Source of the DNA: Methanomassiliicoccales archaeon
GTDB taxonomy: Archaea; Thermoplasmatota; Thermoplasmata; SG8-5
DNA: 14,853 bases
Assembly: GCA_030636255.1 (NCBI GenBank)
Contig: DAOVXH010000020.1
Coordinates: 1-14,853 of the forward strand
Direction of reading: 5' to 3'
In this document: positions 1 to 5,471 of the stretch, in pieces
Layout of the letters: each line of letters starts with the position of its first letter
Position numbering within the stretch: position 1 is the stretch's first letter
Notes under the pieces: model-generated
Told to the model about the DNA's origin: nothing
The model's database searches: none
What the model saw: the letters and a program-made list of their open reading frames with translations, nothing else
Made by a program: the position numbers and the translations under genes

Positions 1-1
1 G

Positions 2-49
2 GCTAAAACTGCTGCTGAGGTGGTGAAGCCAGAGGAAGAAGAGAACTAG
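2..49 (+). CDS. C-terminal end of an unidentified plus-strand gene (partial)
   Basis: Reading from base 2, an open frame runs off the left edge and gives AKTAAEVVKPEEEEN before a TAG stop at 47-49. The tail is alanine/valine-rich and then strongly acidic, as in the flexible C-termini of many archaeal ribosomal, chaperonin and other abundant proteins, but 15 residues are too few to name a family. The stop overlaps the stop of the convergent cyclophilin gene within CTAG. The reading frame is inferred from this arrangement and from the absence of a better explanation. Confidence 0.45.
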   Translation, partial: AKTAAEVVKPEEEEN

Positions 50-816
50 AAGTCCACTACAAGTGTAACGTATGTTTTTCCGTCCTGGGTTCCCAGCCTG
101 GCACTAATGATTGTCACATCATTGGCAGGAACGTCACTGTGGCCCCCGACAGTTGTTGTTGAAACTTGTGAAATGGCCCTTACAACGTCCATGCCAGAAA
201 CAACCTGGCCGAATACTGCATAACTGTTATCAAGGCTTGTCTGGGATCCATCACATATGTAGAACTGGGATGTGGCACTGTTTTCATCATTTGTCCTTGC
301 CATTGCCACTGCGCCATCTATATGTCTCAGATTCTGGCTAATCTCCAGGTTTATTGGGGGATATGTTGTTTGTTTCTCTGTCATGCCGGGGTAGAATCCG
401 CCACCCTGGATCATGAAGCCATCAATAATCCTGTGGAATATGAGGCCATCAAAATATTCATCTGAAACATATCTCATGAAGTTATCACATGTATTGGGCG
501 CATCATTTTCCTTTAATTCGAAAATTATAGTCTTGCCATCGGTTGAGGGCAAATCTGGATTATTTGGATCTAAATCTATCGGATCTAATGGGGGGATGTA
601 CCCCTGCTGTCCACTATTATAATATCCATACACGAAACCTAACATACTTGCTAACACAACTATCGCCACCACTGTAAAGGCCGCCATTTTTTTGAAAGAC
701 GAGAAGTACTTACCGCAGCTCTTGCAGCGTGAATCATTCTCTGATATGATTGCGCCACAGTATCCGCATTCAATCTCTGAATCCTTGAGCTCGCCTACCT
801 TCTTTCTTCTGGCCAT
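46..816 (-). CDS. Membrane-anchored cyclophilin-type peptidyl-prolyl isomerase with N-terminal zinc ribbon
   Basis: Predicted peptidyl-prolyl cis-trans isomerase of 256 residues. Residues 17-34 hold a CxxC...CxxC zinc ribbon (C17, C20, C31, C34). Residues about 44-66 form one membrane segment, followed by a Pro/Asp-rich linker to about 94. The cyclophilin domain then spans about 95-245. Its core motifs are clear: FHRIIDGFMIQGG at 127-139, with the catalytic-type Arg129, Phe134 and Gln137, and MART...SATSQFYI at 172-187. The tryptophan found in cyclosporin-sensitive eukaryotic forms is not seen, as is usual for prokaryotic members. With the basic zinc-ribbon end probably cytoplasmic, the isomerase domain would face outward and could help fold exported proteins. 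The ATG at 814-816 follows GAGGG and a TATA-like element at 838-848. The gene is convergent with the partial gene at its left and divergent from the nitrilase. Confidence 0.92.
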   Translation of the reverse strand: MARRKKVGELKDSEIECGYCGAIISENDSRCKSCGKYFSSFKKMAAFTVVAIVVLASMLGFVYGYYNSGQQGYIPPLDPIDLDPNNPDLPSTDGKTIIFELKENDAPNTCDNFMRYVSDEYFDGLIFHRIIDGFMIQGGGFYPGMTEKQTTYPPINLEISQNLRHIDGAVAMARTNDENSATSQFYICDGSQTSLDNSYAVFGQVVSGMDVVRAISQVSTTTVGGHSDVPANDVTIISARLGTQDGKTYVTLVVDF

Positions 817-837
817 TATGCCCTCGAATACGGATTT

Positions 838-848
838 GGTTTTTAAAG
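838..848 (-). promoter_or_regulatory. Putative TATA box of the cyclophilin gene
   Basis: On the minus strand the sequence reads CTTTAAAAACC. Its centre lies about 27 nt before the ATG at 816, which would place the transcript start within a few bases of the start codon. A short GAGGG lies between them. The assignment rests on spacing and AT-richness only. Confidence 0.45.
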
Positions 849-1048
849 CTTTCCGATAAGATGAGTTGTCTCAATTATCGGCTCTGAGCAGGCGAAGGAG
901 CATGGTGGGGGGGAAAATCCAGTGGATGGGTAGGGGCAAACTTTTATTGATAATCGGAAAAAACAACTTCGAGCAGGTGAGTGGGGGATGGGACAAGCCA
1001 GCGCAGAAGTTGGGCGGGGGGAAAACCTACTGGGGCGGGCTAATATAC

Positions 1049-1060
1049 TCTATATAATAA
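1049..1060 (+). promoter_or_regulatory. Putative TATA box of the nitrilase gene
   Basis: The run TATATAATAA (1051-1060), with a second AT-rich element TAATATA at 1041-1047, is the best TATA candidate upstream of the nitrilase. A start site about 25 nt downstream would fall near 1080, just before the in-frame ATG at 1084 and about 55 nt before the ATG at 1135. This promoter therefore leaves two start choices open. Confidence 0.5.
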
Positions 1061-1134
1061 ACAGCCAATGTTTTCTTGACACAATGAACAATGCCGACCA
1101 AAGCAATATTAGGCTGAAATTCCATCATGTGCCT

Positions 1135-1953
1135 ATGTCAAGAATTGCCCTGGTCCAGATGCAGCCAAAGCTGGGTGACAAGGCCCATAACCTGGAGATT
1201 GTGGAGCGCGCCATTAAGAGTACAGACGCAGAAGTGATAGTATTTCCAGAGATGTTTCTAACTGGCTATACACTTCGAGACCGCTTAAATGAAATGGCAG
1301 AGGACCTTGACGGCCCCTCGGTTCAGAAGCTGGTGGAACTTGCCAAGGACAATGAACGGTGGCTTGTTATGGGGATGCCCGAAAAGGACCCGGAGCATAC
1401 TGGCTTGCTTTTCAATTCCGCACTTGTGGTGGAGCCGGATGCGCCTCCGGAAACATACAGAAAAATGGTCCTGGCAAACTTTGGACCTTTTGAGGAAGAA
1501 CTTTACTTCGCCAGGGGCAATAAAATGCCGATTTTTGATACGCCTGTTGGAAAAATGGGCGTGGAAATCTGCTTTGACATTTTCTTTCCAGAAATTTCCA
1601 AGGTCTATGCTCTGGAAGGTGCTGACATAATTGTGTGCATCAGTGCCTCGCCCTCGGTGACCAGAGAATACTTCGAGAAGATATTGTTGGCCAGAGCTAT
1701 TGAAAATACTACCTTCGTGGCATACGCCAACCTAATAGGAACAGAGCAGAACATGACATTCTGGGGTGGCAATCAAATTATTGGCCCAAGGGGAAATGTC
1801 CAGGCCGGCGGAAAGCCATTCATTGAGGGCATAGTCAAGGCCGAGATAGATTTGTCGGAGTTGGAAGTTGCCAGACAATTCAGACCGACCATTCGGGAGA
1901 CGCGGCAGGATATTATGGAGCAGATGGGAGAGTTTGCCCAACCAGACGAATGA
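1135..1953 (+). CDS. Nitrilase-family carbon-nitrogen hydrolase
   Basis: Predicted soluble amidohydrolase of 272 residues from the ATG at 1135, a normal length for the nitrilase/omega-amidase superfamily. The Glu-Lys-Cys triad is visible: Glu39 in VIVFPEMFLTGY, Lys110 in TYRKM, and Cys146 in GVEICFDIFFPE. An additional glutamate lies at 119-122 in FEEELYF. The family hydrolyses C-N bonds of amides, ureas or nitriles; the substrate cannot be read from sequence. The protein opens directly with the conserved MSRIALVQMQPKLGD strand, which favours this start. An in-frame ATG at 1084 would add 17 residues (MNNADQSN...) and fits a leaderless transcript from the TATA box near 1055. The still longer frame to 988 would begin upstream of the promoter. 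The stop at 1951-1953 lies 3 nt from the stop of the convergent ABC permease. Confidence 0.9.
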   Translation: MSRIALVQMQPKLGDKAHNLEIVERAIKSTDAEVIVFPEMFLTGYTLRDRLNEMAEDLDGPSVQKLVELAKDNERWLVMGMPEKDPEHTGLLFNSALVVEPDAPPETYRKMVLANFGPFEEELYFARGNKMPIFDTPVGKMGVEICFDIFFPEISKVYALEGADIIVCISASPSVTREYFEKILLARAIENTTFVAYANLIGTEQNMTFWGGNQIIGPRGNVQAGGKPFIEGIVKAEIDLSELEVARQFRPTIRETRQDIMEQMGEFAQPDE

Positions 1954-1956
1954 TCC

Positions 1957-2820
1957 TCAATAAGCCGTGGTCATGTCTATGAGTCCTTTCTTGCGTGCCA
2001 GATGATCGCCCAGGAAAAAAATACTGAATGCGATTATTGTGAATATGATTGTGCTGACACAGAGTATGATTAAGCTTGTTTCTGTTGAAGTGCCAGCCAG
2101 TGCTGTATCAACTCCTACACCAAGGTTCAATGACCTTCGAACAAGCTCCAGCCAGTATGTTATTGGCAATATTTTGGAAAAGACGACGGCCCATACTGGT
2201 AATATATGCACTGGAAAGACCACGCCACAGAACAGGTAGAATATGCCGGCAATGCTCTCATTAACACCGCCAGAGTGCTTTGCAGTCAGGAAGGACACGC
2301 CTGCCAGTGCAAGGCCAAATGATATTAGCGATAGTAAACCGATAACCATAACAAGCAAGAATAGAGGCCAATTAACCGCAGTCAGGGAAAGCGGAATATC
2401 CAGAAATAGAACTCCAAAGCCCAGAGTTATGAATATGGAGAATGTGGTGATTATTATCTTGCTTATGCTGCGGCCTATCATGTATGAGAAATAATTTGAT
2501 GGTGAAATGTAGATGTATTTCATTGTCTGAAAATGTTCTCTATCGTCATGAATCACCCAGGTTATGCCAAAAAGCACCCAAAATACGTACATGAAGAATG
2601 CATTGCTGACATAAATGTAATGGAACTGGTCGGTATAGGTAATGCCTCCGGTAATTATCAGGTACATTACAACCAGAATCAGAGAGCTGGCTATTGGTCT
2701 TGCGATTGTGTATACCAGGAACTTGAAAGGATTGGTCCAATTGCTTTCCATCTGCCATCCTAGCCAGGCAGACCATTTCATTGTCTGGAAATTGCTCTGA
2801 ATGCTCTCTTTTATTGCCAT
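1957..2820 (-). CDS. ABC-2 type transporter permease, second subunit
   Basis: Integral membrane subunit of 287 residues with about six hydrophobic segments (roughly 43-58, 69-90, 118-140, 150-176, 188-208 and 249-270). The usual ABC-2 export-permease features are present: a short amphipathic stretch FQTMKYIYISP before the third segment, and the re-entrant-like GIFYLFCGVVFPVHILP followed by LPITYWLELVRR. It probably pairs with the upstream permease to form a heterodimeric channel driven by the ATPase encoded first in the operon. The ATG overlaps the end of the preceding permease gene by 10 nt (ATGGCAATAA) and has GGGAGG about 11 nt upstream, so translational coupling is likely. The substrate is unknown; this family exports drugs, lipids or polysaccharides. 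Confidence 0.87.
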   Translation of the reverse strand: MAIKESIQSNFQTMKWSAWLGWQMESNWTNPFKFLVYTIARPIASSLILVVMYLIITGGITYTDQFHYIYVSNAFFMYVFWVLFGITWVIHDDREHFQTMKYIYISPSNYFSYMIGRSISKIIITTFSIFITLGFGVLFLDIPLSLTAVNWPLFLLVMVIGLLSLISFGLALAGVSFLTAKHSGGVNESIAGIFYLFCGVVFPVHILPVWAVVFSKILPITYWLELVRRSLNLGVGVDTALAGTSTETSLIILCVSTIIFTIIAFSIFFLGDHLARKKGLIDMTTAY

Positions 2821-3677
2821 CTCAATGTCAGCCTCCCTTCTTGTTTTCCTAATTTTTCCATATAGTCGAGAGTTAATTTGGCTAATATCATGAATATCAC
2901 TGAAAGTATCATGAGTGCTATCAGTTCAACCCACAGGGGCAGGAAGCCGTCATTTGTGCCAGGAAACAGGCACTGACGCATTCCATCAAGGCCAAGAGTT
3001 ATAGGGACCAATGAGGCTGCTGCGCCTAGCCAGAATCCCTTGCTGGCACCGAGTATTCCATCTGCCTGAAAGGCTTTGATTGGAAACCAAAAGCCAGATA
3101 CCAAGTAAATTGGTTCGGTCATAAGGTTAGACATGTGCACAGCCTGCCTTCCCCAGAGCATGTACAATGATGCGAACATCATGCCCATTCCATAGAGGGC
3201 TATCATGGTGAATATGAATATTCCAATGAACATTAGCGGGTTAGGCAATGATAGTGTGACATTGAATAATAGAACGCCAACCAGTATAGTGGAGACTGCT
3301 CTTACAGTGCATGTGAACATACCACCCAGGGCCATGCCTCCAAGTATTGCCATTCTGGATATTGGGGCAATCATGTATAGTTCTAAATTTCCTATTTCCT
3401 TTTCCCAAAAAATCTGGGCTGCCATATGCCAGAGAACGTTCATCCAGTAGGCTGTCATTGCGCCGCCGACTATTACATACCCTATGTATTGCGAAGGTGC
3501 GTCCAGTGCCTTGTAGAGATAAACATAGGCTGCCACAGTAAGCAGTGGAAGAAATGTTTCAAAGAATAGCCAGGAAGGCTCCCTGTTCACTCCTATTACC
3601 CTTGGATATGCTCTACCTAATACCGCCCTTAGGTTCATCATGAGCCAGGAGGGTTTTTCATAATCATCAAATATCAT
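2811..3677 (-). CDS. ABC-2 type transporter permease, first subunit
   Basis: Membrane subunit of 288 residues with about six hydrophobic segments (roughly 37-57, 64-87, 108-140, 146-172, 187-205 and 246-268). Typical ABC-2 elements are the coupling-helix-like EKEIGNLELYMIAPISR (92-108) and TEPIYLVSGFWFPI (187-200). The frame is open a further 12 codons upstream to 3713, but that extension would lie wholly inside the ATPase gene. The ATG at 3677 has a GGGAAGGGGG stretch upstream and overlaps the ATPase stop by 11 nt (ATGATATTTGA), a standard coupled start. The two permeases differ clearly in sequence, so the transporter is probably a heterodimer rather than two copies of one protein. Confidence 0.87.
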   Translation of the reverse strand: MIFDDYEKPSWLMMNLRAVLGRAYPRVIGVNREPSWLFFETFLPLLTVAAYVYLYKALDAPSQYIGYVIVGGAMTAYWMNVLWHMAAQIFWEKEIGNLELYMIAPISRMAILGGMALGGMFTCTVRAVSTILVGVLLFNVTLSLPNPLMFIGIFIFTMIALYGMGMMFASLYMLWGRQAVHMSNLMTEPIYLVSGFWFPIKAFQADGILGASKGFWLGAAASLVPITLGLDGMRQCLFPGTNDGFLPLWVELIALMILSVIFMILAKLTLDYMEKLGKQEGRLTLRWQ

Positions 3678-4665
3678 TTGTGAGCCCCCTTCCCACCAGA
3701 GTGACAAATACATCCTCCAGTGTTGGCTCGGTCTTTTCCACGCTCACTATCTTTGAACCGCTCTTTGGAACGGCAGCAACTATGTCTGCAACTATTGCAT
3801 CATCGTCTAATATGAACTTCAACTTGGTTATGCCAGCAGTGATATTGTGGTCATGTGTGAAGCTCCTGACACCGGGTATTTCCTGGAACGCGCTAAGATC
3901 CTGAACACGCCTTATCTCCAGTTTAATGGTGGTGTCTTGATTTATCAATTTCTTGAGATTGGCCGGAGTATCGCAAGCCAGTAGCTTTCCATCATTAATT
4001 ATTGCAACCCTGTCGCACAGCTCGTCAGCTTCCATCATGTAATGGGTCGTAAGCAGGACAGTGCGGCCTTCCTTTTCCTTAATCCAGTTCTTTATGAAAT
4101 CACGTATCAAACGGGAAGCATTAACATCCAGACCAAGTGTTGGTTCATCAAGGAATATCAGCGAAGGATTTGTCATGAAGCCCCTAACTATATTGGCCTT
4201 CTGCCTCAGACCTGTTGATAATGTTCGAATCTTGGAATCCTTCTTGTGCTCAAGCTCCATTACCCCCAGCAAAGCATCTATTCGTTCCTTTGCAATTTTG
4301 TTTGGCATACCATAGAGCTGAGAGAATAGCCAGAGATTCTCACGAACAGTTAGTAGGCCGTAACCAGAAGTTTCTCCGCCAGATACCATGTTTATCTTAT
4401 GCCTTATCTTGTGGGACTCGGCCTCAACATCATGCCCAAGAACCTTTGCCTCACCGGAACTTGGCAGAAGCAATGTACAGAGAATCTTTATGAGCGTGGT
4501 CTTACCTGCGCCATTGGGACCCAGCAAACCAAATAGCTCTCCCTCATTGATGGTGAGATTTACATCCTTAAGAGCGTCAACTATCTCGGCCTTGGCTTTC
4601 TTTTTGACCGCCTTGGTCTTGAAGGTCCTGTTGAGATCTTTTACTTCAATTGCTGGAATTGTCAT
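3667..4665 (-). CDS. ABC transporter ATP-binding protein of the DrrA/NatA type
   Basis: Cytoplasmic ATPase of 332 residues that powers the two downstream ABC-2 permeases. Visible motifs are Walker A GPNGAGKT (49-56), a signature LSTGLRQK (149-156; the STG form is common in NatA-like exporters rather than LSGGQ), Walker B LIFLDEPT (169-176) with a D-loop GLD, and the switch His208 in LLTTHYMMEAD. The usual Q-loop glutamine is not obvious; the region reads MVSGGETSGYGLLTVREN, a form seen in some export ATPases. A C-terminal domain of about 90 residues ends in TEPTLEDVFVTLVGR, typical of DrrA-type proteins. The ATG follows AAGGAG by five bases and is the first gene of a three-gene operon with overlapping junctions. 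The spacer upstream holds a TATA box and a palindrome. Confidence 0.93.
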   Translation of the reverse strand: MTIPAIEVKDLNRTFKTKAVKKKAKAEIVDALKDVNLTINEGELFGLLGPNGAGKTTLIKILCTLLLPSSGEAKVLGHDVEAESHKIRHKINMVSGGETSGYGLLTVRENLWLFSQLYGMPNKIAKERIDALLGVMELEHKKDSKIRTLSTGLRQKANIVRGFMTNPSLIFLDEPTLGLDVNASRLIRDFIKNWIKEKEGRTVLLTTHYMMEADELCDRVAIINDGKLLACDTPANLKKLINQDTTIKLEIRRVQDLSAFQEIPGVRSFTHDHNITAGITKLKFILDDDAIVADIVAAVPKSGSKIVSVEKTEPTLEDVFVTLVGRGLTNDI

Positions 4666-4670
4666 TTTTT

Positions 4671-4676
4671 CTCCTT
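4671..4676 (-). promoter_or_regulatory. Shine-Dalgarno site of the ABC operon
   Basis: On the minus strand AAGGAG lies five bases before the ATG at 4663-4665. It is the strongest SD in the window, and it fixes the ATPase start. Confidence 0.75.
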
Positions 4677-4702
4677 AGGTGAACCTGCTCCACAAATAAA
4701 GC

Positions 4703-4714
4703 TCTTAAAAAGTT
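4703..4714 (-). promoter_or_regulatory. Putative TATA box of the ABC operon
   Basis: The minus strand reads ACTTTTTAAGA. Its centre lies about 44 nt before the ATPase ATG, so a start site about 25 nt downstream leaves a leader of about 20 nt containing the SD. A second AT-rich stretch at 4692-4701 is too close to leave room for the SD in a leader. Confidence 0.45.
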
Positions 4715-4722
4715 CTTACCCA

Positions 4723-4740
4723 GACTGTAAGATTACAGTC
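4723..4740. promoter_or_regulatory. 18-bp perfect palindrome between eS17 and the ABC operon
   Basis: GACTGTAAGATTACAGTC is two perfect 8-bp inverted half-sites (GACTGTAA/TTACAGTC) around a 2-bp centre. It lies about 9 bp upstream of the ABC-operon TATA box and 11 nt past the eS17 stop codon. As DNA it suits a dimeric regulator of the exporter. As minus-strand RNA it can form a 7-bp stem with an AUCU loop and could end eS17 transcription, although the U-run follows only about 10 nt later. The inverted repeat is seen directly; either role is inference. Confidence 0.6.
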
Positions 4741-4751
4741 CCGGGAACCTA

Positions 4752-4943
4752 TTATGCTTCGTAGTACTTTCTGAAGGTGGTCAGGTATCCGGCTACACGA
4801 TTACGCATCCTTATGTCAGTGATGTCCGTAACCGCAGCAACCATAATCTTATTGTGTTGAAAGTCATCGTTAAACTTGTCTGGATATCTCTTTACCAGCT
4901 CGATTGCGACTCTTTTGATGTATGTTGGCCTTATGTTACCCAT
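4752..4943 (-). CDS. rps17e: Small ribosomal subunit protein eS17 (S17e)
   Basis: Protein of 63 residues, the normal length for archaeal S17e, a small-subunit protein shared by archaea and eukaryotes and absent from bacteria. The N-terminal MGNIRPTYIKRVAIELVKRYPDKF matches the family strongly, as does the Arg-rich C-terminal part IRMRNRVAGYLTTFRKYY. A TATA element at 4965-4977 stands about 28 nt before the ATG, suggesting a nearly leaderless monocistronic transcript. The gene lies between a repeat-bearing spacer upstream and the palindrome of the ABC operon downstream. Confidence 0.95.
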   Translation of the reverse strand: MGNIRPTYIKRVAIELVKRYPDKFNDDFQHNKIMVAAVTDITDIRMRNRVAGYLTTFRKYYEA

Positions 4944-4964
4944 GTAGCCTGGGGGAAAAGTTGG

Positions 4965-4977
4965 TTATATATAAAAG
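4965..4977 (-). promoter_or_regulatory. Putative TATA box of eS17
   Basis: The minus strand reads CTTTTATATATAA, a near-ideal archaeal TATA element centred about 28 nt before the eS17 ATG. This suits a strongly expressed ribosomal gene with almost no leader. Confidence 0.6.
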
Positions 4978-5002
4978 ATTGGGAGAGGCAGGTTGCTGGT
5001 GG

Positions 5003-5037
5003 TTAGTTGTAAGTTGTTAGTAATTAGTTGTAAGTTG
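5003..5037. repeat. 14-bp direct repeat with 21-bp period
   Basis: TTAGTTGTAAGTTG occurs exactly at 5003-5016 and again at 5024-5037, separated by TTAGTAA. The 21-bp spacing is two DNA helical turns. The related sequence AGTTGTTAGT (5012-5021) also appears inverted at 5097-5106, at the end of the cupin gene. No function can be assigned. Confidence 0.8.
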
Positions 5038-5043
5038 GGCCAG

Positions 5044-5068
5044 GGTATTTAATACTGTATAAAATACC
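5044..5068. repeat. 7-bp inverted repeat in the cupin-eS17 spacer
   Basis: GGTATTT (5044-5050) and AAATACC (5062-5068) flank an 11-bp AT-rich loop. On the minus-strand transcript this could fold about 37 nt after the cupin stop, but no clear U-tract follows. A terminator role is weak; a protein site or chance are alternatives. Confidence 0.4.
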
Positions 5069-5104
5069 ATCAAATACTAACATCTGTAAACTGCCAACTA
5101 ACAA

Positions 5105-5446
5105 CTATTTCTTGTACGGAATCAGGCAGATAACCCTGAATATCTCATCAGACTCATTTATCATCTGATGCCATTCCATTGGCTTGACAAAGATGAAATC
5201 TCCTGGTTTGAGTGGTTTTTTGATATCGCCAGACCGCAGAATGCCCTGGCCTTCAAGAATAAATATCTCATGCTCCCAGTCATGCTGGTGATGTGGAGTG
5301 TTTCCACCTGGTTGAACCGTGAACACCCGCATTGCAAAGTTCTCTGCTCCGTCTTTATCTGAGATAAGCCAGCGTATGGTTGTGTCCTTCACTCCCTCTT
5401 CCGCGGGAATTTCCTCTGCAACTTCCGTGTAATGCATGTGTTTCAT
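5105..5446 (-). CDS. Small single-domain cupin protein
   Basis: Cupin of 113 residues forming one beta-barrel domain. Cupin motif 1 reads PGGNTPHHQHDWEHEIFILEG (about 46-66), with likely metal ligands among His53, His55, His59 and Glu60. Motif 2 reads PGDFIFVKPMEWHQMIN (81-97), with His93. The fold binds a divalent metal and may act as a dioxygenase, isomerase or ligand sensor; none can be chosen from sequence. No second domain or DNA-binding region is present. AAGGAG lies 8 nt before the ATG. The gene begins 25 nt after the RLI stop on the same strand, so it is probably cotranscribed with RLI. Confidence 0.85.
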   Translation of the reverse strand: MKHMHYTEVAEEIPAEEGVKDTTIRWLISDKDGAENFAMRVFTVQPGGNTPHHQHDWEHEIFILEGQGILRSGDIKKPLKPGDFIFVKPMEWHQMINESDEIFRVICLIPYKK

Positions 5447-5471
5447 TTTGTCATCTCCTTCATAAAATCAA

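Larger units (their letters stand above)
817..1134. other. Divergent intergenic region with G-rich imperfect repeats
   Basis: These 318 bases separate the cyclophilin start from the preferred nitrilase start. They hold the two promoters and a markedly G-rich stretch (about 886-1040). The order of short blocks ATTATCGG/ATAATCGG, GAGCAGG, GGGGGGAAAA and GGGG occurs twice, starting near 875 and near 950, as if from an old imperfect duplication. Short open frames in this interval on the plus strand lack SD signals, look compositionally non-coding, and are not called. A G-tract array at 1012-1039 lies just upstream of the nitrilase TATA box. A non-coding RNA here is possible, but I recognise no family. 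Confidence 0.5.

Noticed and set aside
850..900. C/D box guide RNA
   Set aside because: ATGAG and CTGA occur near 861 and 884, but the full C (RUGAUGA), D' and C' boxes and a closing stem are missing.
866..1057. A 63-codon plus-strand open frame in the G-rich intergenic region
   Set aside because: Its product is low-complexity Gly/Arg/Lys-rich sequence without a recognisable motif, SD or suitable TATA spacing, and it runs through the imperfect repeats and the nitrilase TATA box.
988..1134. N-terminal 49-codon extension of the nitrilase
   Set aside because: It begins upstream of the TATA box, is encoded partly by the G-rich repeats, and precedes the conserved first strand of the family. Only the ATG at 1084 remains a credible alternative to 1135.
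3678..3713. Twelve-codon extension of the first ABC permease
   Set aside because: It lies entirely within the ATPase gene and has no advantage over the ATG at 3677, which shows the typical stop/start overlap and a purine-rich upstream stretch.
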